NCBI GenBank assembly: GCA_963732865.1
Contig: CAVTBC010000004.1
Location: 992,001-1,056,000, forward strand
Length of the DNA: 64,000 nt
Source: JADLGL01 sp963732865
GTDB taxonomy: Bacteria > Pseudomonadota > Alphaproteobacteria > Rhizobiales > Kaistiaceae
Direction of reading: 5' to 3'
Shown here in pieces: positions 45,689-54,981 of this stretch. The notes below the pieces were generated by a model. It worked only from the letters and a program-made list of their open reading frames with translations. It was not told where the DNA came from and made no database searches. A program made the position numbers and the translations under genes. The stretch's first letter is position 1, and each line of letters starts with the position of its first letter.

Positions 45689-46575
45689 GGGCGACAATTT
45701 TTCGGGGCTACGGCGCAGAGGCGCGGTCGCGGTTTCGCGTTCCGCTCCCGGATGTCGTGCTGCCGCGTCCCCTGCGCCGGCCCGCCCGTTTTCTCGGCCG
45801 CATCGATTTCGTCCTGCCGCGCCGTTTCGGCATCAAAGTCGTGGCGGTCTTCCTTCTCCTTATTGGCCTGTATGGGGTGGTCGCCGGCGGCCATGTCAAA
45901 TCCCTGTTCGGTAATCTGACGGCGGCGGCCGGCCTCAAGATCGACGCCATCCGCATCAGCGGCCAGAGCGAGACGGCGGAACTCGACGTTCTGGGCCGCC
46001 TGGCAATTCCCGATCACGCCTCGATAGTCACCTTCGACGTCGCCGCGGCGCGCCAGCGCGTCGAGCAGCTGCCCTGGGTAGCGTCGGCGACGATCCGCAA
46101 GGTTTACCCCGACACGCTGGAAGTCGACATCACCGAACGGGAGCCGTTCGCCTTGTGGCAGCGCAACGGCGCCGTCGCCCTGATCGACGCCTCCGGGCAG
46201 GTCCTCAGCGACTATATCTCGCCGCGCTATCGGGACCTGCCGATGCTGGTCGGTGCCGGCGCGCAATCTGAGGCGACCGAGATCCTCGCGCTCATCGCGC
46301 AATTCCCCGACATCCGTTCGCAGCTGAAGGCGGCGACCCTGGTCTCCGGCCGGCGCTGGAATCTGACGCTGAACAACGGGGTCGTCATCATGCTGCCGGA
46401 GGAAGATCCGGTGCCGGCGCTGGTGGAACTCGAGGCGCTCGACCAGAGCCAGCAATTGCTCTCGCGCGACATCATCAGCGTCGATCTCAGGCTGCCGGAT
46501 CGCGTCGTGGTCGCCCTCGACGAAGTTCGTTTCGAAGACGTTCAAACCGCCGTGACACGGGCGAGGAACCAGTAG
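45676..46575 (+). CDS. ftsQ: Cell division protein FtsQ
   Basis: Bitopic divisome protein, 299 aa from this start. A long basic cytoplasmic N-terminus is followed by a membrane helix (about 56-76), a POTRA domain (IDAIRISGQSETAELDVLG) and the FtsQ beta domain (WVASATIRKVYPDTLEVDITEREPFALW, read in parts). I chose TTG 45676 because GGTGGAGG sits 8 bases upstream. TTG at 45655 would add seven residues. Overlap with ddl is 13 bases. Confidence 0.9.
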   Translation: MRTVGATIFRGYGAEARSRFRVPLPDVVLPRPLRRPARFLGRIDFVLPRRFGIKVVAVFLLLIGLYGVVAGGHVKSLFGNLTAAAGLKIDAIRISGQSETAELDVLGRLAIPDHASIVTFDVAAARQRVEQLPWVASATIRKVYPDTLEVDITEREPFALWQRNGAVALIDASGQVLSDYISPRYRDLPMLVGAGAQSEATEILALIAQFPDIRSQLKAATLVSGRRWNLTLNNGVVIMLPEEDPVPALVELEALDQSQQLLSRDIISVDLRLPDRVVVALDEVRFEDVQTAVTRARNQ

Positions 46576-47901
46576 ATGAAGCTGCTCGGGGTATTCGATA
46601 ATTCGCGCAGGGGGCAGGCCGTTCCGGGCCGCAGTACCGTCGTCAGCGTCCTTGACGTCGGTTCCTCGAAATTCTGCTGTGTCGTCGCCAAGCTGACGCC
46701 GCGGCAGAACGGCGAGGCCATCCCCGGCCGAACGCATGATGTTCAGGTGCTCGGCTTCGGCCATCAGCGCGCCCGCGGCGTCAAGTCCGGCGTGATCATC
46801 GATCTGGACGCCGCCGAACGGTCGATCCGTCTTGCCGTCGATGCCGCCGAACGGATGGCGCGGATGACGATCAACTCGCTGATCGTCAACATTTCCTGCG
46901 GCCGCCCGGCGAGCGAGACCTTCTCCGCCAAGGTCAATGTCACCGGCGCGGAAGTCACCACCGCCGATATCGGTCGCGTCCTCGCGGCGGGCAGGGCGCA
47001 TTCGGTTCAGGACGGGCGCGAGATCATTCACTCGCTGCCAATCGGTTACGGTCTCGACGGTCATCGCGGCATCAAGGATCCGCGTGGTATGATGGGGCAG
47101 CAGCTTGGTGTCGACATGCATGTCGTCACCGCCGACGAAGCGCCGATCGACAATCTCGAACTGTGCATCAATCGTTGCCATCTTTCGATCGGCACGACGG
47201 TCGCCAGCGCCTATGCAAGCGGGCTGTCGACGCTCGTCGATGACGAGGCCGAACTCGGCGTCGTCGTTATCGATCTCGGTGCCGCTACGACGACGATGGC
47301 CGTCTTCCTTGACGGGCAGTTCATCCACACCGACGCCATCGCCATCGGCGCTCATCACATCACGCTCGACATCGCGCGCGGTCTGTCGACCAGCGTCGAG
47401 GCGGCCGAGCGGCTGAAGGTTCTCAACGGCAGCGCGCTGGCGAACGCCTCCGACGAAGCCGAACTGATCCTGGTGCCACCGCTTGGCGACGAGGACCGCG
47501 ACACGCCGAACCGGATGCCGCGTTCGGTGCTGAACCGCGTCATCCGCGCCCGCGTTGAGGAAACCCTCGAACTGGTCCGCGACCGGCTCAACAATTCCGG
47601 CTTCTCCGCTCTTGTCGGCCGCCGCATCGTCCTGACCGGCGGCGGCGGCCAGCTCAACGGCATGACCGAAGTGGCGCGCCGCATCCTGGCCCGCAATGTC
47701 AGACTGGGCCGGCCGCTCGGCGTCTCGGGCTTGCCCGAAATCGCCCGCGGGCCGGCGCATGCCACCACAGCAGGCATGCTGATCTATCCGCAAATCGGCG
47801 GCATGGAGCGCGTCGGCAGACGCCACGAGGAAGTCTATCGGGCGACCGGAACGGGCGGACGTTTCGGCAAGTTCGGACGTTGGTTGCGGCAGAGTTTTTA
47901 G
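46576..47901 (+). CDS. ftsA: Cell division protein FtsA
   Basis: Actin-like ATPase (441 aa) that tethers FtsZ to the membrane. Subdomain motifs: VSVLDVGSSKFCCVVAKL (phosphate 1), GVVVIDLGAATTTMAVF (phosphate 2) and IVLTGGGGQLNGMTEVARR (adenosine). The C-terminus RFGKFGRWLRQSF is the amphipathic membrane-targeting helix. It starts directly after the ftsQ stop. Confidence 0.96.
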   Translation: MKLLGVFDNSRRGQAVPGRSTVVSVLDVGSSKFCCVVAKLTPRQNGEAIPGRTHDVQVLGFGHQRARGVKSGVIIDLDAAERSIRLAVDAAERMARMTINSLIVNISCGRPASETFSAKVNVTGAEVTTADIGRVLAAGRAHSVQDGREIIHSLPIGYGLDGHRGIKDPRGMMGQQLGVDMHVVTADEAPIDNLELCINRCHLSIGTTVASAYASGLSTLVDDEAELGVVVIDLGAATTTMAVFLDGQFIHTDAIAIGAHHITLDIARGLSTSVEAAERLKVLNGSALANASDEAELILVPPLGDEDRDTPNRMPRSVLNRVIRARVEETLELVRDRLNNSGFSALVGRRIVLTGGGGQLNGMTEVARRILARNVRLGRPLGVSGLPEIARGPAHATTAGMLIYPQIGGMERVGRRHEEVYRATGTGGRFGKFGRWLRQSF

Positions 47902-47997
47902 TGATGACGCGGGCAGGGGAAGCGCGACGGCGCCCGTGAATTGGAATCGCACGATCGCAGTCGCGAGCGGTCGGAAGGGGTCGAGACGAGGAAAAAC

Positions 47998-49786
47998 ATG
48001 TCGATCAATCTGACAATACCGGACATCAAAGAACTGAAGCCAAGGATCACCGTTTTCGGTGTCGGCGGCGCCGGCGGCAACGCCGTCAACAACATGATCC
48101 GCTCCGGCCTCGCCGGTTGCGAATTCGTGGTTGCTAACACCGATTCGCAGGCGCTGATGTCATCGCAGGCGGAACGGCGCATTCAGATGGGCGTTGCCGT
48201 CACCGAGGGTCTCGGCGCCGGGTCACAGCCCGAGATCGGACGCGCGGCGGCCGAGGAGATGATGGACGAGATCGTCGACCATCTCAGCGGCGCGCATATG
48301 ATCTTCGTTACCGCCGGCATGGGCGGCGGCACCGGTACCGGTGCTGCTCCGGTCATCGCCCGGGCAGCGCGGGAGGCCGGCATCCTCACCGTCGGCGTCG
48401 TCACCAAGCCGTTCCAGTTCGAGGGCGCCCGCCGTATGCGGGTTGCCGAGGCCGGCATTGCCGACCTGCAGGAACATGTCGATACGCTGATCGTCATCCC
48501 GAACCAGAACCTCTTCCGTATCGCCAATGAGAAGACCACCTTCGCCGACGCCTTTGCGATGGCCGACCAGGTGCTGTTCTCCGGCGTTGCCTGCATCACC
48601 GATCTGATGGTGAAAGAGGGCCTCATCAATCTCGACTTCGCCGACGTCCGTTCGGTGATGCGCGAGATGGGCAAGGCGATGATGGGCACCGGCGAAGCCT
48701 CCGGCGAGGGCCGTGCCCAGCAGGCGGCCGAGGCGGCGATCGCCAACCCGCTCCTCGACGAGACGTCGATGATGGGCGCCAAGGGCCTTCTCATCTCCAT
48801 CACCGGCGGCCGCGACCTCACGCTGTTCGAGGTCGACGAAGCGGCAACCCGCATCCGCGAGGAAGTCGATCCGGACGCCAATGTCATCCTCGGCGCCACG
48901 TTCGACGAATCGCTCGAGGGTGTCATTCGCGTGTCGGTGGTTGCGACCGGCATTGAGGCAGAGAATCAGGAAATTCTGCCAACCCCCACGCGGACAACGG
49001 AAGTTGTGCAGCGTCTCAGGCCGATCAGCGCCCCAACGCCGGCCAGCCGTGCTTCGGCTGAAGCCGCCCGTCCGGTAGCCGCCGTGGCGCCCGCCCGTGC
49101 CGCAAATCCGCCTTTGGCGTCCCAGCCCGCTCCGATGATGGCCGCGCCGCAGCGGGCGGCGCAGCCGCAGCCGACTGCGTCCGATCCCGCAGTGACCATC
49201 ACGCCGTTGAACATGACGGCGGCCGATTTCGGTGGTGCTGCGGAAATCGATCCGGAGCCGCAGGCGCCGGACGATTCGATGCTGCCGGGTGCCGAGCCGT
49301 TCATGCCGCCGGCAGCGGAAGCGCCGCCAAGCCGCATTCCGAAGGTCGAGGATTTCCCGCCGATCGTGCAGCGCCAGCTCACGCCCCGTCGGGCTCCTGA
49401 AGAGGAACGTGGTCCGCGTAGCTTGCTGAAGCGCCTCGCCAATGTCGGTCTCGGCCGCCGCGAGGACGAACATGACAGCGCGCAGATGGAGCCGCCGCCG
49501 CTGCCGCGTCAACTGCCGAACACGGCAGCGCCGGAAGCAATGCAGACGGCTCATGGCCCGGCGCGCGCGCCGCAGGCCCGTCCGCAGCAGACGCCTCCGA
49601 ACTCACCGCCCGTTGGCTGCGCCCGCCGAACTTCCCCGGGGCGAGCCGCAGCGTGCGGCAGGTGGCGGGCTCTACCAGCCGAGGCGCGGCGATCTCGACG
49701 CGCATGGCCGGGCCATTCCCCGCGACGCCCGGCTCGACGAAGGCGAACTGGAAATCCCCGCTTTCCTTCGCCGGCAAGCGAACTAG
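47998..49786 (+). CDS. ftsZ: Cell division protein FtsZ, with one frameshift in the linker
   Basis: Tubulin-like GTPase that forms the Z ring; 595 aa once corrected. The GTPase core has GVGGAGGNAVNNM (about 20-32), the tubulin signature AGMGGGTGTGAAP (about 107-119) and the T7-loop region NLDFADVRSVM. A long Pro/Ala-rich linker follows from about 325. The frame breaks in a CCC run at 49609-49611: removing one C restores AAPAELPRGEPQRAAGGGLY and a proper end at 49786 with the conserved tail LEIPAFLRRQAN, which binds FtsA. As written, the frame runs on to 49932 with a nonsense tail. ATG 47998 is preceded by ACGAGGA. Confidence 0.93.
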
Positions 49787-49808
49787 CCGCAATCCTCGCG
49801 ATCCCAAC

Positions 49809-49840
49809 AGCCCGCCCGGCATTTCGCCGGGCGGGCTTTT
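49809..49840 (+). terminator. Strong intrinsic terminator after ftsZ
   Basis: A perfect 12-bp stem AGCCCGCCCGGC / GCCGGGCGGGCT with a 5-base loop (ATTTC), followed by TTTTGTTT. It lies 22 bp after the corrected ftsZ stop, which itself supports 49786 as the true end. It closes the dcw transcription unit before lpxC. Confidence 0.85.
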
Positions 49841-49989
49841 GTTTGGCCGGAGGCATCACCGCCTTTGGTAACATCCTGTCACCAAGCGTGATTTGGCCCA
49901 TGCGCAGGGCGCGCCTATTTTTCAGGCGCTGAGAAAGAATCCCCTTTGCGCCCGAATGATCTCCCAAGACCGGGCAAGGATCGGCTAAA

Positions 49990-50907
49990 ATGATTTCTGT
50001 GCCTTCGCGCCAGACGACGTTGCGCGGGTCCGTGGGCCTAAGCGGCGTTGGCGTGCACAGCGGTGAGCCGGTGTCGATGGTGATCGGACCGGCACCGGCG
50101 AACACGGGCATCGTGTTTATGCGGCCGAACGAGCCGAGGTCGGCGATTCGCGCGGATGTCGCCAATGTCGGGGCGACGGAACTGTGCACAACGCTGGTCG
50201 GCAATGGCTGGTCCGTGTCGACGGTCGAGCATCTGCTGGCCGGCTTCTCCGGCCTTGGCATCGACAATGCGGTGGTGGAAATCGACGGCGCGGAAGTGCC
50301 GGTGATGGACGGAAGTTCGGCCGCTTTCATCGAGGCGATCGACGACGTCGGTATCGTGTCGCTGGCGGCGAAGCGGAACTACATCAAGGTCACTCGGACA
50401 ATTCGCGTCGAGATCGGCCAGTCCTATGCCGAGCTTCGTCCGTGCGACGGCCGCCGGCTTGAGATCGAGCTCGACTATGCGCATCCGATCGTAGGACGGC
50501 AGAGCTATTCGGCGGACGTGACGCCGGAACTTTTCCGCAAGGAGATGGCCGCTGCCCGGACCTTTGGATTCCTTGGCGAAGTCGAAGGATTACGGGCGCG
50601 CGGCCTGGCGCGCGGCGCCTCGCTGGAGAATGCGCTGGTGATCGGCGACAAGGCGGTCATCAATCCCGAGGGCCTGCGCTTCGCCGACGAATTCGCGCGG
50701 CACAAGGCCGTGGATGCGCTGGGCGATCTGGCGTTGGCCGGAGCGCCGATCATCGGCTGTTACCGCTCTTATCGCGGTGGCCACAATCTGAATGCGCGCA
50801 TGCTCGAAGTCTTGTTCGCCACGTCGAACGCGTGGGAGCGGGTGCAGGCGCCGTCGCGGCGTCCGGCCGAACGCCGCCCACAGCTGACGGCCGCCGCCAC
50901 GGCCTAG
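49990..50907 (+). CDS. lpxC: UDP-3-O-acyl-GlcNAc deacetylase LpxC
   Basis: Zn enzyme (305 aa) of the first committed step of lipid A synthesis. Motifs: TTLRGSVGLSGVGVHSGEPV (about 9-28), STVEHLLAGFSGLGIDNAVV with zinc His and base Glu region, and ADEFARHKAVDALGDLALAG with the second zinc His/Asp. AAGGA precedes the ATG. It follows ftsZ beyond a strong terminator, so it probably has its own promoter. Confidence 0.96.
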   Translation: MISVPSRQTTLRGSVGLSGVGVHSGEPVSMVIGPAPANTGIVFMRPNEPRSAIRADVANVGATELCTTLVGNGWSVSTVEHLLAGFSGLGIDNAVVEIDGAEVPVMDGSSAAFIEAIDDVGIVSLAAKRNYIKVTRTIRVEIGQSYAELRPCDGRRLEIELDYAHPIVGRQSYSADVTPELFRKEMAAARTFGFLGEVEGLRARGLARGASLENALVIGDKAVINPEGLRFADEFARHKAVDALGDLALAGAPIIGCYRSYRGGHNLNARMLEVLFATSNAWERVQAPSRRPAERRPQLTAAATA

Positions 50908-51077
50908 GGTTTTCACGGCTAGCGCCTTTTCGTCGCCATTAATCCATGTTCGAAGGGACCGGCTCGGCGGCATGTGCCGCCGTGCCAAGGGGGCAGCGCG
51001 CCATAGCCTCATTGCGAGCTTTGCGCTACAAGCCCCGAGGAATCGTAACCCCCAATCGCTTGGTACCGGCCCCCCTC

Positions 51078-51938
51078 ATGAATCATCCTCTTACGACCGC
51101 CGCAAACGCCCGCCCGCATAGACGCGCCGCGGTCGCATTGGTTCGAGCCGCTGCACTGATCGGCGCCCTTTTCCTGGCCGGCTGCGCCTCCAACAAGCAT
51201 GATGATTTCACGCTTACCGAAGCGCGGCCAGCGGCTGAAATCTTCAACGAGGGCTTGGCCTTCATCCAGGCTGGCCGGTACAACGACGCAATCGACAGCT
51301 TCAAGGAGCTGGACCAGTACTATCCATATTCGTCCGATTCGCGGCGGGGTATGGTGCTGACGACTTTTGCGGCCTACCAGACGCAGAATTACGACCTGAC
51401 GATCAGCACGGCAGAGCGCTTCATGCGGGCCTATCCGACGCAGGAAGACGCCGACTATGTGCTCTATCTCCTCGGCGAAGCGTATCTGCGCACCGTGCCC
51501 GATGTGACGCGTGACCAAGAGCCGGCGCGGAAGGCCCTCGATGCCGATCAGGAATTGCTGACGCGGTTCCCCAATTCGCAATATGCCGATGAGGCACGGC
51601 TCAACATCGTCGCGATTCGCGATCAGCTCGCCGGACAGGAGATGCTGGTTGGCCGCTACTATCAGGAGCGGCGGGAATACCCGGCCGCGATCAACCGCTT
51701 CCAGACGGTCGTCACCGATTATCAAGACACGCGGCATGTCGAAGAGGCGTTGTACCGGCTGACGGAGACCTATCTCGCGATGGGGCTGGTGTCGGAGGCG
51801 CAGACTGCCGCGGCGGTGCTCGGCGCTAACTTCCCGGACAGCGAATGGTATCAGCGGGCGTACGACCTGCTGGGCGCCGGCGGGGTTCAGCCGCGCAATG
51901 GCGGCGGCCTGCTCAGTCGCGCATTCGGCGGGAACTAG
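51078..51938 (+). CDS. bamD: Outer membrane assembly lipoprotein BamD
   Basis: Component of the beta-barrel assembly machinery on the inner face of the outer membrane, 286 aa. A signal peptide ends in the lipobox LFLAGC (Cys about residue 36). Five TPR-like helical repeats follow, starting AEIFNEGLAFIQAGRYNDAI and including QYADEARLNIVAIRDQLAG. The start at 51078 gives a normal lipoprotein signal. The order lpxC-bamD-recN is common in alphaproteobacteria. Confidence 0.94.
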   Translation: MNHPLTTAANARPHRRAAVALVRAAALIGALFLAGCASNKHDDFTLTEARPAAEIFNEGLAFIQAGRYNDAIDSFKELDQYYPYSSDSRRGMVLTTFAAYQTQNYDLTISTAERFMRAYPTQEDADYVLYLLGEAYLRTVPDVTRDQEPARKALDADQELLTRFPNSQYADEARLNIVAIRDQLAGQEMLVGRYYQERREYPAAINRFQTVVTDYQDTRHVEEALYRLTETYLAMGLVSEAQTAAAVLGANFPDSEWYQRAYDLLGAGGVQPRNGGGLLSRAFGGN

Positions 51939-51954
51939 GGCGAAGCCCGGCGGT

Positions 51955-53649
51955 ATGCTCGCCGCTCTCGCCATTCGCGACATCGTGCTGATTGATACGC
52001 TCGATGTCGCGTTTGCGCCGGGGCTGACGGTGCTGACCGGTGAGACCGGCGCGGGCAAGTCGATCCTCCTCGATGCGCTCTCGCTCGCCCTCGGCGCGCG
52101 CGGCGACGGGGCTTTGGTGCGGCACACGGCCGAGCAGGGGCAGGTGACGGCGATGTTCGAACTCGCCGCCGATCATCCGGCCTGGACGATTCTGCGCGAC
52201 AATGGGCTCACCGGCGATGGCGAGATGATCCTCCGCCGGGCGCAGAGCAAGGATGGCCGCAGCCGCGCCTTCATCAACGACCAGCCGGTCAGTGTCGGTT
52301 TGTTGCGGCAGGTCGGCGCGACCCTGATCGAAGTCCATGGCCAGCATGACGACCGGGCGCTGATCGACGCCGCCGCGCACCGGACGTTGCTTGATGCGTT
52401 CGGCGGACTGACGCAACAGGCGGCCGAGGTCGGCAAGCAGTTTTCCGTCTGGCGGAACGCCGAAGCCGAGGTTGAGGAGCAGCGGCGGCGCATCGCTTCG
52501 GCGCGGGCGGAGGCAGACTATCTGCGCGCCGCGCTCGACGAGCTCACCGAATTGGCGCCCAAGGCCGGCGAGGAGAGCGACCTGTCCGACAAGCGCCATC
52601 GCATGATGCGCGCGGAGAAGATCGCCGAGGACGTGACCGATGCGCTGGAGACAGTGGCGGGTGCGGGGTCGCCCGTGCCGGTGCTCGCGAGCCTGGCGCG
52701 GCGTCTGGAGCGCCGGCGGGACATCGCGTCGGACCTGGTCGATCCCGCGATCGAGGCGCTTGACCGCGCGTTGACGGCGCTGGACGAAGCAGCGGTCGCG
52801 CTCGAGCAGGCGCGGGCCGAGGCGGCCTTCGACCCCAAGGAACTGGAGACTGCCGAACAACGGCTGTTCGCTCTACGCGGGGCGGCGCGCAAATATGATG
52901 CGCCGGTGGATCTCTTGTCGGATCTTGCCACGCGCATTGCCGACGACCTCGAAGCGCTGGAGACCGGCGAGGCGAAGGTGGGCGAATTGGCCGATGCCGC
53001 CAAGCAGGCGCGCAAGCGCTACGACATTGTGGCGCTGGCCCTGAGCGCAGCCCGCAGGAAGGCCGCTTCCGAATTGGAAATGGCCGTTGCGGTCGAGCTG
53101 CCGGCCCTGAAATTGGAGCGGGCAAAGTTTATCGTCGAAATCGAGAGCTATCCGGATCAGCCGGGCGAGGCGGGGATCGACCAAGTCTCCTTCGTCGTCC
53201 AGACCAATCCCGGGTCGCGGCCGGGACCGCTCGGCAAAGTCGCGTCCGGCGGCGAGCTGTCGCGATTCCTGCTGGCGATCAAAGTGGCGCTGGCCGACCG
53301 CGGTTCGGCGCCGACATTGATCTTCGACGAAATCGATACTGCGGTGGGCGGGGCCGTGTCGGATGCCATCGGCGTCCGTCTTGCACGGCTGGCCGAGACA
53401 GTGCAGGTGCTGGCTGTAACGCATGCTCCGCAGGTGGCGGCGCGGGCCCGGCATCATTGGTCGGTGGCCAAGGTGCAGCATGAATTGGAAGAGCGAATGG
53501 TGACGTCGGTGGGCAAGCTGGACGAACCGCGCCGGCGTGAAGAGATCGCACGCATGCTTGCAGGGCGCGTGGTGACGGATGAGGCGCGCGCGGCCGCCGA
53601 TCAACTGCTCGCCGGTGCGGTCGAGCGGGCGGCGCAACGAGTCACATGA
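51955..53649 (+). CDS. recN: DNA repair protein RecN
   Basis: SMC-like ATPase (564 aa) in double-strand break repair. Walker A TGETGAGKSILLDALSLALG (about 31-50) at the N-terminus, a long central coiled coil rich in Ala/Glu/Leu (about 160-380), then GKVASGGELSRFLLAIK (signature) and Walker B TLIFDEIDTAVGG. ATG 51955 lies 16 bp after bamD. The end overlaps the MFS gene by 4 bases. Confidence 0.95.
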   Translation: MLAALAIRDIVLIDTLDVAFAPGLTVLTGETGAGKSILLDALSLALGARGDGALVRHTAEQGQVTAMFELAADHPAWTILRDNGLTGDGEMILRRAQSKDGRSRAFINDQPVSVGLLRQVGATLIEVHGQHDDRALIDAAAHRTLLDAFGGLTQQAAEVGKQFSVWRNAEAEVEEQRRRIASARAEADYLRAALDELTELAPKAGEESDLSDKRHRMMRAEKIAEDVTDALETVAGAGSPVPVLASLARRLERRRDIASDLVDPAIEALDRALTALDEAAVALEQARAEAAFDPKELETAEQRLFALRGAARKYDAPVDLLSDLATRIADDLEALETGEAKVGELADAAKQARKRYDIVALALSAARRKAASELEMAVAVELPALKLERAKFIVEIESYPDQPGEAGIDQVSFVVQTNPGSRPGPLGKVASGGELSRFLLAIKVALADRGSAPTLIFDEIDTAVGGAVSDAIGVRLARLAETVQVLAVTHAPQVAARARHHWSVAKVQHELEERMVTSVGKLDEPRRREEIARMLAGRVVTDEARAAADQLLAGAVERAAQRVT

Positions 53650-54878
53650 CGCCGTCCGGGTCGCGGACGAGCATTGCCGTCCTTCTGCTTACACTGACCA
53701 TCAACATGATCGGCATCGGCTTGCTGATGCCGGTACTGCCAAAGCTGATCGAGCAGCTGGCGGGCGACATCAGCTCGGGCTCGTTCAGTTACGGCCTGAT
53801 CGTGGCCCTCTATGCGGCGATGCAGTTCATCTTCGGGCCGCTGCTCGGTGCGCTGTCGGATCGCTTCGGCCGCCGCCCAATCATCCTCTTCTCGCTCGGT
53901 GGGCTGGGCGTCCATTTCCTGCTGATGGGCATCGCGCCGACGATCGCCTGGATCGGCATCGCCCGGGCGGTGGGCGGCATGATGGGCGCGTCGGTCAGCG
54001 TTGCCTCCGCCTATATCGCAGACGTCACGCCGTCGGAGAAGCGGGCGCAGAGCTTCGGCCTGATCGGGGTCGCCTTTGGCCTCGGCTTCATCATCGGACC
54101 GCTGCTTGGCGGCTGGCTCGGCGAGACGAGCCTGCGGCTGCCGTTCTATGTCGCGGCCGGCCTGTGCGCGGTCAACTTCGCCCTCGCCTGGTTCTACCTA
54201 CCGGAATCGTTGCCGCAGGCGAATCGGCGGCACTTCCGCCTTCGCGATGCGAACCCGATCGGCGCCTTCATTCTGGTCAGCCGCTACGCCGTGGTGGTCG
54301 CGCTGCTTGGTGTCTTCGCCTTCACGCAACTGGCCGAGCGGGCGCTGGAGAGCACGTGGGTGCTGTTCACCGATTTCCGCTATGGCTGGGGTCCTGCCGA
54401 TGTCGGCATCTCGCTTGCCGTGGTGGGACTGCTGATGGCGTTCACTGAGGGCTTTCTGGTCCGCATCCTGGTGCCTCGCCTCGGCGAAGCGCGCATGCTG
54501 CATATCGGTCTGATCATGGGCGCGCTGTGCATGGCGGCGATCGCCTTCGCGACGGAGGCGTGGATGGCCTATATCGCCATCGCGCTCTACGTCATGGGCT
54601 GGGGCGTTGTCGGCCCGGCGGCGCGGGCGATGGCGAGCCGGACGGTCGGCACCAATGAGCAGGGCATCCTGCAGGGCGCGATTACCAGCCTGACGACAGC
54701 GACGGGCGTGGTTGGGCCGCCAGTGGCGGCGGGGCTGTTCGGCTATTTCGTCGGGCCATCGACGCCGGTGGTATTTCCCGGTGCGCCGTACATATTGGGT
54801 GCGCTCCTGTTCGTCGTCAGCCTCGTGCTGTCACGTCAGAGCCGCATCCGCCGCGCGATCGAATCCTCGGCGGTGTAA
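53646..54878 (+). CDS. MFS transporter, DHA1 family (TetA-like)
   Basis: Twelve-helix drug:proton antiporter of 410 aa. Motif A between helices 2 and 3 is GALSDRFGRRPIILFSLGG. Motif C in helix 5 is GVAFGLGFIIGPLLGG, typical of antiporters. Overall similarity is to TetA class efflux proteins, but no TetR gene is next to it, so the natural substrate is unknown. Overlap with recN (ATGA) implies coupled translation. Confidence 0.9.
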   Translation: MTPSGSRTSIAVLLLTLTINMIGIGLLMPVLPKLIEQLAGDISSGSFSYGLIVALYAAMQFIFGPLLGALSDRFGRRPIILFSLGGLGVHFLLMGIAPTIAWIGIARAVGGMMGASVSVASAYIADVTPSEKRAQSFGLIGVAFGLGFIIGPLLGGWLGETSLRLPFYVAAGLCAVNFALAWFYLPESLPQANRRHFRLRDANPIGAFILVSRYAVVVALLGVFAFTQLAERALESTWVLFTDFRYGWGPADVGISLAVVGLLMAFTEGFLVRILVPRLGEARMLHIGLIMGALCMAAIAFATEAWMAYIAIALYVMGWGVVGPAARAMASRTVGTNEQGILQGAITSLTTATGVVGPPVAAGLFGYFVGPSTPVVFPGAPYILGALLFVVSLVLSRQSRIRRAIESSAV

Positions 54879-54884
54879 GAGGCT

Positions 54885-54962
54885 TCGTCATTGCCGGACT
54901 TGATCCGGCAATCCATTGTGGCGGTGCTATGTGGATCACCGGGTCAAGCCCGGTGATGACGA
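54885..54962. repeat. Dispersed paired-hairpin repeat of Hyphomicrobiales type
   Basis: Two perfect hairpins sit inside an outer inverted repeat TCGTCAT…ATGACGA. The first is TTGCCGGA-CTTGA-TCCGGCAA (54891-54911), the second ATCACCGGG-TCAAG-CCCGGTGAT (54935-54957). On the minus strand it reads as VITGLDPVIH…WIAGSSPAMT, a false peptide often seen in annotations of this order. No second copy was noticed in the window. It lies between the MFS gene and ligA. Confidence 0.75.
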
Positions 54963-54981
54963 GCGGATGAGTTGACGTGCG

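Noticed and set aside
45622..47952. Very long minus-strand ORF (776 codons) across ftsQ and ftsA
   Set aside because: It is exactly antisense to two well-supported division genes, is rich in Arg/Asp/Gly/Ala as expected for a high-GC shadow frame, and has no family features.
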